Shown here: positions 13,323-22,592 of the stretch, one piece after another
How positions within the stretch are numbered: position 1 is the first letter of the stretch
Layout: every line of letters begins with the position of its first letter
Origin: Thiorhodococcus drewsii AZ1
Lineage (GTDB): Bacteria > Pseudomonadota > Gammaproteobacteria > Chromatiales > Chromatiaceae
DNA length: 43,409 nucleotides
Reading direction: 5' to 3'
NCBI RefSeq assembly: GCF_000224065.1
Contig: NZ_AFWT01000042.1
Span: 1 to 43,409, forward strand
Made by a program: the position numbers and the translations under genes
Notes under the pieces: generated by a model
Databases searched by the model: none
Seen by the model: the letters and a program-made list of their open reading frames with translations, nothing else
What the model was told of the DNA's origin: nothing

Positions 13323-14825
13323 ATGACCCCTGCGATTCGCGAAGCCCTTCAATTCTGTCCCAACCTGCCGACCCTGCCGGGCGTGGCCATCCGGATCATC
13401 GAGATGGGCCGCGATCCCGACGTCAACATCGGCGCGCTCGCCGGTGTGCTGTCCAAGGATCCCGCGCTCGCAAGCCGTCTTTTACGCGTGTGCAACTCAC
13501 CGCTCTACGCAAAGCGTCGCAGTACCACCAATCTCCATCAGGCGGTGATGTTGCTGGGTCTCAATGCGACCATGACGCTGGCACTGAGCTTTTCGCTCTC
13601 CGAGGTCTACCGGTCCAGCAATACCAACCGGGCGGCGGTGGATCGGGTCTGGCGGCGGGCCCTCATCTCAGGTCTGGCGAGCCGGATGCTCGGCGAGACC
13701 CTCAAGCAGAACGCACTGGACGAACTCTATTTGGCCGGGTTGCTTCAGGATCTAGGTGTACTTGCCTTGAGCGCTGCGGTTCCGAATCGTTATCTGGACC
13801 TCTTGGCCGGCTACCAGACGCACGACCGTTTCGTCGAGATCGAGCGCGAGACCCTGGGGTTCGATCATGGCGAGGTCGGTGCCTGGCTGATGCGTCATTG
13901 GGGCTTGCCGGAGCGTCTCGCCGTCACCGCCGCCTCGGTGCACGATCCTAATCAGGCCGATATCCTCGAGGATGCACGGGCCTTCGTCTATTGCGTGTCC
14001 GTGGCCGGGCATATCGCCGATGGCCTTTTGGACGAACAGCCCCAGCCGGCCCTGGATGCGGCAGCGGCGGGTGCCGCGACGCTGCTGGGTCTGGACGAGC
14101 AGATCCTGCAGGTGCTGATCGAGGAGGTGGTCGAGGGGCTGCCGGAGCTGGGAAGGCTGTTCGAGATCGAGATCATCTCGCCGAACATGGCGCAGGGGCT
14201 GGTCGACCAGGCGCGCGACATCCTCGCCACCCGCAATCTCCGTCTCATCCATCAGGTCACCGACCACCATCAGAAGGTGGTGGAGATGGAGCAGGCGGCC
14301 GAGATCCTGCAGAAGGCCGCGATTCATGATGCCCTGACCGGGCTGCACAACCGCCGCCATTTCGACGAGGTTCTCGAAAACGAATTCGCCCAGGCGACCG
14401 ACAACGGCTGGCCGTTGACCTTGGGATTCCTCGACCTGGATCGCTTCAAGCAGGTCAACGACACCCATGGCCACGTGGTCGGTGATGCGGTGCTGGTCAA
14501 GATCGCCGCCGTGCTCAAGCGCAATCTGCGCGAACGCGACTACATCATGCGCTACGGCGGCGAGGAGTTCGTGGTACTGCTGCCTGGCCACAGCAAGAAG
14601 GCCGCACTCAAGGTTTTCGAACGACTGCGCACGGCGGTCGAGGCGACACGCCACATGAGCGAAACTGGCGAGTCCTTCTTCATCACCACCTCGATCGGGC
14701 TCGCCTCGCACATGGACGGCGAACACCACATCCAGGACCCGCTCCAACTGGTACGCGCCGCCGACCGGGCGCTGTACGACGCCAAGCGCCACGGGCGCAA
14801 CTGTATCGAATCGGTTCTGTCCTGA
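13323..14825 (+). CDS. HDOD-GGDEF protein, probable diguanylate cyclase
   Basis: 500 aa, cytoplasmic. The HDOD domain (about 10-220) has LSKDPALASRLLRVCNSPLY. A helical linker (275-335) leads to a GGDEF domain (about 335-498). The catalytic signature is GGEEF at residues 412-416, and an RxxD inhibitory site (R403-D406) sits five residues before it, so both synthesis of cyclic di-GMP and product inhibition appear intact. HDOD is usually a signalling or protein-interaction module. The gene stands alone, with about 250 bases of upstream non-coding sequence, and is convergent with the next gene. Confidence 0.9.
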   Translation: MTPAIREALQFCPNLPTLPGVAIRIIEMGRDPDVNIGALAGVLSKDPALASRLLRVCNSPLYAKRRSTTNLHQAVMLLGLNATMTLALSFSLSEVYRSSNTNRAAVDRVWRRALISGLASRMLGETLKQNALDELYLAGLLQDLGVLALSAAVPNRYLDLLAGYQTHDRFVEIERETLGFDHGEVGAWLMRHWGLPERLAVTAASVHDPNQADILEDARAFVYCVSVAGHIADGLLDEQPQPALDAAAAGAATLLGLDEQILQVLIEEVVEGLPELGRLFEIEIISPNMAQGLVDQARDILATRNLRLIHQVTDHHQKVVEMEQAAEILQKAAIHDALTGLHNRRHFDEVLENEFAQATDNGWPLTLGFLDLDRFKQVNDTHGHVVGDAVLVKIAAVLKRNLRERDYIMRYGGEEFVVLLPGHSKKAALKVFERLRTAVEATRHMSETGESFFITTSIGLASHMDGEHHIQDPLQLVRAADRALYDAKRHGRNCIESVLS

Positions 14826-14861
14826 GGGCTTGCGCGCTTCATCCAGGCAGCGGGTGCCGTA

Positions 14862-15995
14862 TCAAGTCGACCGTGGGCGCTTCCAGGTATAGACCGCCGT
14901 TACCGCGTAATTCCATACCGCTCCGACCAGGATGCCGGCCAGAGCCGAGAAGAACCAGCCCGAGTGGCTTTGATTGAACAGGTAGTCGGCGATTCCGACG
15001 TTGGCCAGCGCGCCGACGCTGCAGGCCATGACGAAGGTGAACCAGCCCCACAGCAGTTGTTTGCCGCGCAGGCGCATGTCGCGGTAGGTCAGCAGGTTGT
15101 TGAGGAAGAAATTGCTGGTCATGGCGACCAGGGTCGCCGCGCTCTGGCCCAACAGGAAGGCGCCGGTTCCGAACAGATTCAGGACTGGCCAGAGCACCGC
15201 CATGTGCACGAACACGCCCAGTCCTCCGATCAGCGAGAAGGCGATGAAACGGACCGGAATCACCGGTCCGATCACCTTCTGCGCCAGCATCAGCAGATAC
15301 TCCCAAAGCACCGCCTGTTCGAGCTTGCTGCTGCCCGCTTCGCGCTGGCGGAAGGTAAACGGCAGCTCGCGGAAGCGCAGCGGCGGTTCGGCGGCGGAGA
15401 AGATGTCGAGCAGAATCTTGAAGCCGACGCCGCTTAGACGGCGCACGCAGGATCGCAGCACCTCGGCGCGCACCATGAAGAAGCCGCTCATGGGGTCCTG
15501 CAGCTCGGCATGGATCAGATACTGGCCGATACGGGTTGCCAGCCGGCTCATCGAGTGGCGCTTGGCGTTCCATTCACCGACACCGCCGCCCTCGACGTAG
15601 CGGCTGCCTATGACGATGTCGAGATTCTCTGTCTCGATGGTCTGTAGCATGCGCGGAAGCAGTGTCTCGTCGTGCTGCAGATCGCCGTCCATGACGGCGA
15701 GGAAGGGCGCGCTGGTGGCGAGCATGCCCTCGATACAGGCCGAGGAGAGCCCTCGGCGTCCGATGCGCTGGATCAGGCGGATGCGTGGATCCTGGCGCGC
15801 GAGTTCGCGTACCCGTTCGGGCGTTCCGTCCGGCGAATCGTCGTCGACGAAGATGAGTTCCCAGTCGATGCCCTCCAGGGCCAGGCTCACCCGGCGCGCC
15901 AGTTCGGCGACCGATTCGGCCTCTTTGTAGGTGGGCACGACGACGGTCAGCATGGGTGGGGCGCAAGACGGTTGGGCGGGCGTCTGTTGTGACAT
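14862..15995 (-). CDS. Polyprenol-phosphate glycosyltransferase fused to GtrA-like membrane domain
   Basis: 377 aa from ATG 15995 (MSQQTPAQ); a longer in-frame extension to 16235 is Arg/Pro-rich and looks non-coding. Residues about 15-245 are a GT2 glycosyltransferase of the dolichol-phosphate-mannose-synthase type (VVVPTYKEAESV, FVDDDSPDGT, MDGDLQHD, IGSRYVEGGG). Residues about 245-372 hold four hydrophobic segments of the GtrA type. It would load a sugar onto undecaprenyl phosphate and help present it across the inner membrane. The divergent GT-C gene is the likely user of that lipid-linked sugar. Confidence 0.88.
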   Translation of the reverse strand: MSQQTPAQPSCAPPMLTVVVPTYKEAESVAELARRVSLALEGIDWELIFVDDDSPDGTPERVRELARQDPRIRLIQRIGRRGLSSACIEGMLATSAPFLAVMDGDLQHDETLLPRMLQTIETENLDIVIGSRYVEGGGVGEWNAKRHSMSRLATRIGQYLIHAELQDPMSGFFMVRAEVLRSCVRRLSGVGFKILLDIFSAAEPPLRFRELPFTFRQREAGSSKLEQAVLWEYLLMLAQKVIGPVIPVRFIAFSLIGGLGVFVHMAVLWPVLNLFGTGAFLLGQSAATLVAMTSNFFLNNLLTYRDMRLRGKQLLWGWFTFVMACSVGALANVGIADYLFNQSHSGWFFSALAGILVGAVWNYAVTAVYTWKRPRST

Positions 15996-16233
15996 GGATT
16001 CAACCTGAGGATCGGCGCTCGGCCTGGATTCGCGGCAATGAAGGGTCGATCGGCTAGAATGCCGCCGCCTGTAGCATTTCGGGCGCGGGTTTCGCTTCGA
16101 TTGCGGCGCGCATTCTAACCCGGATAGGGCGAGCGGTGTCTTCGGGGCCGATGCCCTTGGAGTATTCCTTCTGTTGGCGGCTGGCGCGCGTATCTCGGGC
16201 GTCGGCCCAGGTCGAGTCGGAGTGGAAGACGGC

Positions 16234-17763
16234 ATGCATCATCATCGGGCGCCATTCGCGCCGACAGGTTCCTGGGTTTTGTTGGCGAGCGTGATTGCCG
16301 GTCTTATCGCATGGCGCTTCGCGATCGCGGCGCTCATGCCGGTGACGCTCGACGAGGCCTATTACTTCGATTGGGCGCGTCATCTCGCCTGGGGCTATTT
16401 CGATCATCCGCCCGGCGTCGCATTGCTGGGGCTCGGGGCCTTGTTCGAGCCTGGATCGGCGTTCGCGGCGCGGTTCGGCGGACTTCTCGCCGGGACAGCG
16501 ACCCTGGTCGTGCTGGCCGTTTTCTATCGTCGTTGCGGGCTTACAAATCCGGTCGATCTGGCGCTGGCACTGGTACTCGTCGGTGGCACCCTCCCTGGAC
16601 TCGCGGGCGGTGTGCTCACCACGCCCGATACACCGCTGGCCCTGGCCTGGGCCTTGGCGTTGCACGAGGCGGAGCGGGCGCTGGCGGTGGATCGGCGGCG
16701 CTGGGTTACGGCGGGATTGGCGGTCGGGCTCGGGCTGCTCGGTAAGTACACCATGGTGCTCATCGGTCCCGTCCTGCTCTGGGCCATCCTGCGCGCCGAC
16801 TGGCGGGCGTTGCGGACGCCCTGGCCTTATCTGGGCGGGCTCGTCGCGCTGCTGGTCTTCATGCCCAATATCCTTTGGAATGCCCATCACGATTGGGTGA
16901 CCATGCGCTTCCAGTTCGGTCATGGCTTTTCGACGGAGGTCGGTGCGTTGGCCTCCGTGCCTGCCGAGGTGGTCGAGCGCACAGGGTTCCAGTCGCTCGG
17001 TGAGCGGTTGGGGAGCCTCTTCGGCTATCTCGGGGTGCAGCTCGGGTTCTGGGGACTGATCGCGGTGCCCTTGCTGTGGGCGGGCTGGTCGAGGAGATCG
17101 GTCGATTCGGCGGACACGGCGCCGGTCCTGTCTGCGCATGGGCGCGCGCTGCTGGTCGCCGCGACGCTCTTTCCGCTCGGCTTCTTCGCGGCGATCGCGA
17201 CCTTCAGTCAGGTGCAGGCGAACTGGCCGCTGATGTATCTGCTGAGCGCCGCGCCGCTTGCGGCGATCTGGCTGCGTCGGGTGCGGGTCTGGGTCTATGC
17301 GGCGGTCGGCGTCAATCTGCTGCTAGTGACGCTCTATGCCTATCATTCGGCAACGGCCGCTCTGCCGCTCCCGGACAGTCAGAACCGCATCCTGCGCGAG
17401 ACCCATGGGTTCGCCGAGCTGGCCCAGCGGGCGGCCGAGCTGGACGCGCCCGTTTATGTGGATCGTTATCAGACCACGGCCATGCTGCGTTTCTATCGCC
17501 CGGACTTGGGGGCCGATCAGTGGCCGGGGCTGACCCGGCCGTCCGAGTTCGTGCGTCGACGGATGGATGAGCCCTTGGCGCGGTCTGGCCCCTTCTGGCT
17601 GGTTACCCGTTTCGGGGCACCGCCGGCGATCGAGGGATTTGGCGTCGAGCGTGATCGCACATTCTACGATTGTGCCGGTGAGCCGCTTCGAGAGGCCGAG
17701 ACCAAGCCTTGTCGACGGCCGCTGCATACCTGGCATCTGTACCGTTATCGACCGAACCCTTAG
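16234..17763 (+). CDS. GT39/PMT-like integral membrane glycosyltransferase
   Basis: 509 aa from ATG 16234; ATG 16174 is a longer alternative. It is a polytopic membrane protein with about ten hydrophobic segments and the GT-C catalytic motif DE (D40-E41 in TLDEAYYFDWA) in the first periplasmic loop, followed by GYFDHPPG. Such enzymes (PMT/ArnT-like) transfer a sugar from a polyprenyl-phosphate donor to lipid A, a protein or a glycan at the periplasmic face. Its divergent neighbour makes that kind of donor, so the two probably form one pathway. The acceptor is unknown. Confidence 0.87.
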   Translation: MHHHRAPFAPTGSWVLLASVIAGLIAWRFAIAALMPVTLDEAYYFDWARHLAWGYFDHPPGVALLGLGALFEPGSAFAARFGGLLAGTATLVVLAVFYRRCGLTNPVDLALALVLVGGTLPGLAGGVLTTPDTPLALAWALALHEAERALAVDRRRWVTAGLAVGLGLLGKYTMVLIGPVLLWAILRADWRALRTPWPYLGGLVALLVFMPNILWNAHHDWVTMRFQFGHGFSTEVGALASVPAEVVERTGFQSLGERLGSLFGYLGVQLGFWGLIAVPLLWAGWSRRSVDSADTAPVLSAHGRALLVAATLFPLGFFAAIATFSQVQANWPLMYLLSAAPLAAIWLRRVRVWVYAAVGVNLLLVTLYAYHSATAALPLPDSQNRILRETHGFAELAQRAAELDAPVYVDRYQTTAMLRFYRPDLGADQWPGLTRPSEFVRRRMDEPLARSGPFWLVTRFGAPPAIEGFGVERDRTFYDCAGEPLREAETKPCRRPLHTWHLYRYRPNP

Positions 17764-17799
17764 CCCGAATGGGGCTGTTCGGAATCTGGTCTGTGGCGG

Positions 17800-19050
17800 T
17801 CATGTTCGGTCGTCCTCGACGTAGCGGGTTTCGATGACTGGGCTGGCGTCGAGGGTGCGGTGGACGGGGCCACGCTCGGTGATTTCCAGTAGGCGTCTGC
17901 GCTGGGTGGCGTCGAGCGAGCCGTGGATGTTGAGGCGCTGGACGATGCGGTCGAGACGGCCGTTCTTGATCTCGCAGCTCTCGCGGTCCTCGGCATAGAC
18001 ACGCTCGTGCCGGAGGCTCACCTCGATGTCGTCGAGCGGGATACCGTGACGTTTGGCGTACATCCGCAGGGTCATTGAGGTGCAGGCGCCGAGCGCCATC
18101 AGCAGCAAGTCGTAGGGCTCCGGGCCGAGGTCCGATCCGCCGTTCGGCTTGGGCGCGTCCGCCAGCCATTGATGGTGTGCGGTGTAGAGCCCGTGCAGGA
18201 AGTTGGTGTCGATTTCGGTGACCAGCACCTCTTTCGGCTCGACCTTGGGCGCGGTTCCGGTGCTGGGCTCGAAGCTGTGTCGACCGATCCCCAGGTAGCG
18301 GCTGGCCCAGGCGACCAGCGTTTCGGCGACATACTCGGCATCTTCGCGGTTGCTCAGCATGTGGTCGGCGTTGTCGAGCGAGATGAAGCTCTTGGGGTGG
18401 CGGGCCGCCTGGTAGATCTTGGCCGCTTCCTTGATGTCGACGATGGTGTCGAGCGGCGAATGGAAGACCAGCAATGGTCGATCCAGGTGCCGGATGTGCT
18501 CGGCCGAGCCGTATTGCTCCAGGTCATTGAGCAACTGCTTGCGGATGCGGAATCGGCGCAGACCGATCTTGACCTCCGCCTCGCCTTCTTCCTCCAACTG
18601 ACCGCGCGCGCCGCTGAAGAGATGCTGGACATGGGAGGCGGTCGCCGGGGCGCCTATGGTCACCACGGCCTCGACCGAGGGTAGCTGCGGGGCGGCCGCG
18701 AGCACCGCCGCGCCGCCCAGGCTGTGCCCGATCAGCAGGGCAGGGGCCTCGAAATCCTGCTCCAGCTTGCGTGCAGCCGCGAGCAGATCCTGAACGTTCG
18801 ATGAGAAATTGGTGTTGGCGAAGTCCCCGTCGCTGTTGCCCAGTCCGGTGAAGTCGAAACGTAGTGCGGCGATTCCGCGCGTCGCCAGGGCGCGACTGAT
18901 ACGGCTGGCCGCCGCCACGTCCTTGCTACAGGTGAAGCAGTGGGCGAAGAGCGCGTAGCGGGCGACGGGGGTGCGGTCCGGCGGCATCTCCAGGAGACCG
19001 ACGAGCGTATGCCCCTCGGCGTTCGGGAATTCGATTTTGATCCGTGACAT
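17800..19050 (-). CDS. Bifunctional alpha/beta hydrolase - OsmC family protein
   Basis: 416 aa. The N-terminal alpha/beta hydrolase (about 1-255) has nucleophile Ser110 in GHSLGG, an acidic residue in HSPLDTIVD and a catalytic-type His in DNADHML. The C-terminal OsmC-like domain (about 280-410) has LGACTSMT with the peroxidatic-type cysteine and RHERVYAED. This fusion is a known family. It may couple hydrolysis of an ester with reduction of organic hydroperoxides. It is convergent with the GT39 gene and divergent from alr. Confidence 0.9.
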   Translation of the reverse strand: MSRIKIEFPNAEGHTLVGLLEMPPDRTPVARYALFAHCFTCSKDVAAASRISRALATRGIAALRFDFTGLGNSDGDFANTNFSSNVQDLLAAARKLEQDFEAPALLIGHSLGGAAVLAAAPQLPSVEAVVTIGAPATASHVQHLFSGARGQLEEEGEAEVKIGLRRFRIRKQLLNDLEQYGSAEHIRHLDRPLLVFHSPLDTIVDIKEAAKIYQAARHPKSFISLDNADHMLSNREDAEYVAETLVAWASRYLGIGRHSFEPSTGTAPKVEPKEVLVTEIDTNFLHGLYTAHHQWLADAPKPNGGSDLGPEPYDLLLMALGACTSMTLRMYAKRHGIPLDDIEVSLRHERVYAEDRESCEIKNGRLDRIVQRLNIHGSLDATQRRRLLEITERGPVHRTLDASPVIETRYVEDDRT

Positions 19051-19369
19051 GCGAAGGCTACCAATGCGATGGGATGCGGTTGTTTATCGGGGTGTGCGCG
19101 AGGGCTCTCTGATCGGATCCGATGATCAAGCGTCGATTCGATTCGGACCGGATGTCGATGGCCATTCTCGCTCGGCGATTCGGCCGTCGTTGGATGATGC
19201 ACCGCAATATAAACAGGAAAGAACGGTTTCGAGCAAGTTTCGTGGGTAAAAGTTCAATTTAATCATTACATTAAATTCTGAACTCGGTGGGGCTGGAGCC
19301 CCTCTGTCATGTGGGACAGGCTGGAGGATGGGCGCGACAAAAAACGGTCGGCGTGGCAAAGTTGTGCGC
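19051..19369. other. Divergent intergenic region with AT-rich inverted repeat
   Basis: This 319-base gap separates the hydrolase-OsmC gene and alr. It is locally AT-rich. An inverted repeat at about 19252-19285 pairs AGTTCA and ATTTAAT arms with ATTAAAT and TGAACT, with a 2-base bulge and a 6-base loop. A small GC hairpin (GGGGC / GCCCC, 19289-19302) follows. These could be an operator plus an attenuator-like structure in the alr leader. No convincing -35/-10 pair was found. Confidence 0.4.
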
Positions 19370-20461
19370 ATGAACGCCTCATCCCGCCCCTTGCATGCAC
19401 GCATCCATCTGGATGCGATCCGTCACAACTATCGCATCGCCAAGGCGAGCGCGCCGTCGAGCCGCGCGCTCGCCGTGGTGAAGGCGAACGCCTATGGTCA
19501 TGGGGCGATTGAGGTGGCGCGCGCCTTGGCACCGGAGGCGGACGGCTTCGCGGTGGCCTGTCTGGAGGAGGCCTTGGAGCTACGTGAATCCGGCATTCGC
19601 GATCGAATCCTGCTGTTGGAGGGGGTCTTCGCACCGGATGAGCTCGCCCAGGTCGACGCGGCCGAACTGACCATGGTGGTGCATTGCCGCGAGCAGCTGG
19701 ACTGGGTGCTCGCGGCCCGCCCCGAGCGTCCGCTGCGCTGCTGGATCAAGGTGGATTCGGGGATGCATCGGGTCGGTTTCGCGCCGGGAGACTTCGGCGC
19801 GATCCATGCCGCGCTTGGCGCCTGCGCCCACGTCGGCGAGTTGGGCGCCATCACCCATTTCGCCCGCGCCGATGAGCCGGGCCATCCATTCATCCAGCGC
19901 CAGCTCGCCGATTTCGACCGGGCGCTCGGCGGTAAGGCGGTCATGTCGAGTCTGTCCAACTCGGCGGCGGTGCTGTCGCTGCCCAGAGCGCACCGGGATT
20001 GGACGCGGCCCGGCATCATGCTCTACGGCATCTCTCCATTCGTGGCGTCCCATCCGGCGGCGGCCGAACTGCGGCCCGCCATGACGCTGGAATCCGCCAT
20101 CATCGCGGTGCGCGATCTCGCGCCGGGGGAGCCGCTGGGATACGGCGGTCGTTTCGTCTGCGATCGACCGACGCGGGTCGGGGTCGCGGCGGTCGGCTAT
20201 GCCGACGGCTATCCGCGTCACGCTCCGGACGGTACACCGCTCGCGGTCGCGGGACGTCCGACCCGTCTCATCGGTCGTGTCTCCATGGACATGATCATGC
20301 TGGATTTGACGGGGATGGAGGATGTGGGGTTGGGGGCGCCGGTGCAGCTTTGGGGCGATCGGGTCCCGGCCGCCGAAGTCGCCCAGGCCGCCGGGACCAT
20401 TGCCTACGAGCTCTTCACCGGGATCGGTCGGCGCGTGCCGCTCATCCATGAGGGCGTCTGA
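19370..20461 (+). CDS. alr: Alanine racemase
   Basis: 363 aa from ATG 19370; an upstream in-frame ATG at 19328 adds 14 basic residues. It is a PLP-dependent fold-type III enzyme converting L-alanine to D-alanine for peptidoglycan. The PLP lysine is K38 (VVKANAYGHG), and the second catalytic base is Y258 (LGYGGRF). GYADGYPR and GRVSMDM are typical C-terminal motifs. Length matches the family. Confidence 0.95.
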   Translation: MNASSRPLHARIHLDAIRHNYRIAKASAPSSRALAVVKANAYGHGAIEVARALAPEADGFAVACLEEALELRESGIRDRILLLEGVFAPDELAQVDAAELTMVVHCREQLDWVLAARPERPLRCWIKVDSGMHRVGFAPGDFGAIHAALGACAHVGELGAITHFARADEPGHPFIQRQLADFDRALGGKAVMSSLSNSAAVLSLPRAHRDWTRPGIMLYGISPFVASHPAAAELRPAMTLESAIIAVRDLAPGEPLGYGGRFVCDRPTRVGVAAVGYADGYPRHAPDGTPLAVAGRPTRLIGRVSMDMIMLDLTGMEDVGLGAPVQLWGDRVPAAEVAQAAGTIAYELFTGIGRRVPLIHEGV

Positions 20462-20475
20462 GCGATCGGGTTCGG

Positions 20476-21438
20476 CTACTGGAAATGGTGGACGTAGCGC
20501 AGGTTCAGTCGCGACCCTTCGGTGCGGTTCTCCGCCGCAGTCTCCCAATAGGCGTTGATGAAGACATGGTCGTGCTGGGAGACGTGGTAAACCATGCCCG
20601 GACCGATGCCGAGCACCTGTTCCTTGGTGTCGGAGAGATCGTGCCCGTCGAGCTTGTTCTCGGTGATCTGCTTGAGATAGTAGCCGTTGATGCCGATGCG
20701 CAGCCGGTTCGGCAGCACCTCGTAGGCACTCGCGAAGTTCAGATGGATCGCCTGTCCAGCCTGGCTGTCATCGGCGCCGAGCCAGGTGTGGGGGTCCGAG
20801 TTCTCGGCGTTCCAGAGGTAATGCAGACGCCATGAAACCGTCCACTTGGGGCTGATGAAGGCGGTGGCTGCCCAATAGGGATTGAAGGAGAAGGTGTTGC
20901 TGCCTGGATTGAGCGCATGGTCGGCGTCATAGGCGCCAGTCGGGAAGATCATTTGGAACTCGACGCGGTGCATGAAGCGCGGACCGTTGGGACCCATGAT
21001 GGGGTCCCACTGCAGGAAGGGACCGATCAGCAGGTCGCCGAGGTTGGCGCTGTTGTCCGAGAGGGCGAAATTGTCCTCGGGATCCAAGTCGAAGCCAGCG
21101 ATCGGCTGCATCAGGTTCATGCCCCATTTGCCGCCCCATAACAGCTCCTGGTCCGACTGGTAGGCGATCTGGGTGATGCTGATGTTGGCATCGACCTCTG
21201 CCTTCTCCAGTCCGCGCGGCGTGGGGACCCGCATGTCGTCGCCGTCCACATCCTTGAGCCGACCGTCGCGGTAGATCTGGACGTATTGCTGGACGTACCA
21301 GCCTGGACCGGCCGGCGGGGCTCCGTCGAGAAAGCTAGTGAAACCCAGATTGACGGCGGGAAGGTCATAGGCGAGCGCAGATTGGGTCGCGGCCAGTCCC
21401 AATGCTGCGGCCAAGACGTACGAGCTGGAGATTCGCAT
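20476..21438 (-). CDS. Outer-membrane beta-barrel of the phenol MetA-pathway / transporter family
   Basis: 320 aa. A signal peptide (cleavage near SALA-Y, residue 23) is followed by alternating beta-strands rich in aromatic residues and ending RYVHHFQ with a terminal aromatic region, as in outer-membrane barrels. The sequence (FTSFLDGAPPAGPGWYVQQY near the start) matches the PF13557-type proteins annotated as MetA-pathway of phenol degradation. It probably allows uptake of a hydrophobic compound, but no degradation genes are adjacent, so the substrate is unknown. Convergent with alr. Confidence 0.8.
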   Translation of the reverse strand: MRISSSYVLAAALGLAATQSALAYDLPAVNLGFTSFLDGAPPAGPGWYVQQYVQIYRDGRLKDVDGDDMRVPTPRGLEKAEVDANISITQIAYQSDQELLWGGKWGMNLMQPIAGFDLDPEDNFALSDNSANLGDLLIGPFLQWDPIMGPNGPRFMHRVEFQMIFPTGAYDADHALNPGSNTFSFNPYWAATAFISPKWTVSWRLHYLWNAENSDPHTWLGADDSQAGQAIHLNFASAYEVLPNRLRIGINGYYLKQITENKLDGHDLSDTKEQVLGIGPGMVYHVSQHDHVFINAYWETAAENRTEGSRLNLRYVHHFQ

Positions 21439-21591
21439 GGTTGCGCCTTTTTTGTCGTTATTGGAGAGCGGCGCAACCTTAACATGGCGGTCATCTGGGA
21501 TTACACGGTACGCATGGCGACCCTTTTGACCGAGATCAGGCGTTTTGAGCGGAGTCTGAGCCGCGCCTTCGCGGCGCGCGCGAATCGGTGC

Positions 21592-22197
21592 TCAGACGGG
21601 TGGTCGAGTCGCGATCATGGATGGCCGTTGCTCGAAGGCATCGAACCAATCCGCGAGTCCGGGATGGCCGGTTCGCCAGTCCCCGACGGCGCCGCGCAGA
21701 TCCAGATAGCCGAGTGCCACCGCGATTGAGATGACGCCCAAATCGATCCGGTCGCCAAGGGTGTCCAGGTCGGTTTCGAGTCGGTCGAGCGCGCGCTCGA
21801 TTGCGCGTCGCTTGAGGTCCAGCCACCAGTCCCAGCGTTTTTCCTCGGGACGTTTGCCCAGTTCCATGAAAATGAGGATGGCGGCGTCCAGGATGCCGTC
21901 GGCCAGGGCCTGTTCGCGCAGCACCTGCCAGTGCATCTCGCCGGTCGGGGGAATCATGGGGCGGCCCACATGCTGGCGGTCCAGGTATTCGCAGATCACC
22001 GGGCTGTCGAACAGCGTTTGGCCGTCGTACAGGACGAGCGTCGGGACCATCGAAAGCGGATTCTCGGCAGTCAGTGCGTCGGGCTCGGACCAGCCGTCGA
22101 TCGTTTCGATCGTAACCTGATCGATCAGTCCCGTTTCCTGTAACAGGACCATCACCTTGCGGACGTAGGGTGAGGTGTGTGAATGGCGGAGCAGCAT
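21592..22197 (-). CDS. Glutathione S-transferase family protein
   Basis: 201 aa. The N-terminal thioredoxin-like domain (about 1-78) has SPYVRKV at the active-site position and the cis-Pro segment MVPTLVL followed by DSPVICEYL, the glutathione-binding Ser motif. A helical C-terminal domain completes the fold. It resembles YibF-type GSTs. It is in the same direction as the barrel gene, 153 bases away. The substrate is unknown. Confidence 0.88.
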   Translation of the reverse strand: MLLRHSHTSPYVRKVMVLLQETGLIDQVTIETIDGWSEPDALTAENPLSMVPTLVLYDGQTLFDSPVICEYLDRQHVGRPMIPPTGEMHWQVLREQALADGILDAAILIFMELGKRPEEKRWDWWLDLKRRAIERALDRLETDLDTLGDRIDLGVISIAVALGYLDLRGAVGDWRTGHPGLADWFDAFEQRPSMIATRPPV

Positions 22198-22592
22198 CGG
22201 ATCCCCCGGTGTGAGCTTCGTACGGAATACTTGAGTCTTTGAGTTTACGCCGGTATCGCGACGAGGCGAACGGCAATTGTCAGTAATTCATCGATTACTA
22301 ATTTTGCGGCCGTTCGGTGTCGCTACGCCCTGGTTGCGGACCTGTTGTCAAACGTTCGGTTTGCCGTTGTCCAGCGTCCGGTTTAGAGCTAACTTAGCCG
22401 GCTTCGGCCTCGTCGGTCGCCGCATTCGCCGACGATGACGGGGGTCGCTCAGATCGTTTCGATCGTCTCGTTTCGCCATTCATCCCGACCACGGGGCGCC
22501 GGGGTTTCTTCGTTGTGTCCCGCCCCGATCGAGGGAATTCGATCCGCCAGCGCCTCTGTGCGGCACATCCTTTCATTTAGAGCGCCATTTCC
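22198..22592. other. 395-base intergenic region
   Basis: It lies between the divergent GST and SHOCT genes. I see no ORF with plausible composition, no tRNA-like cloverleaf and no strong hairpin with a T-run. A short AT-rich patch near 22280-22300 could hold promoter elements, but none is convincing. Confidence 0.5.
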
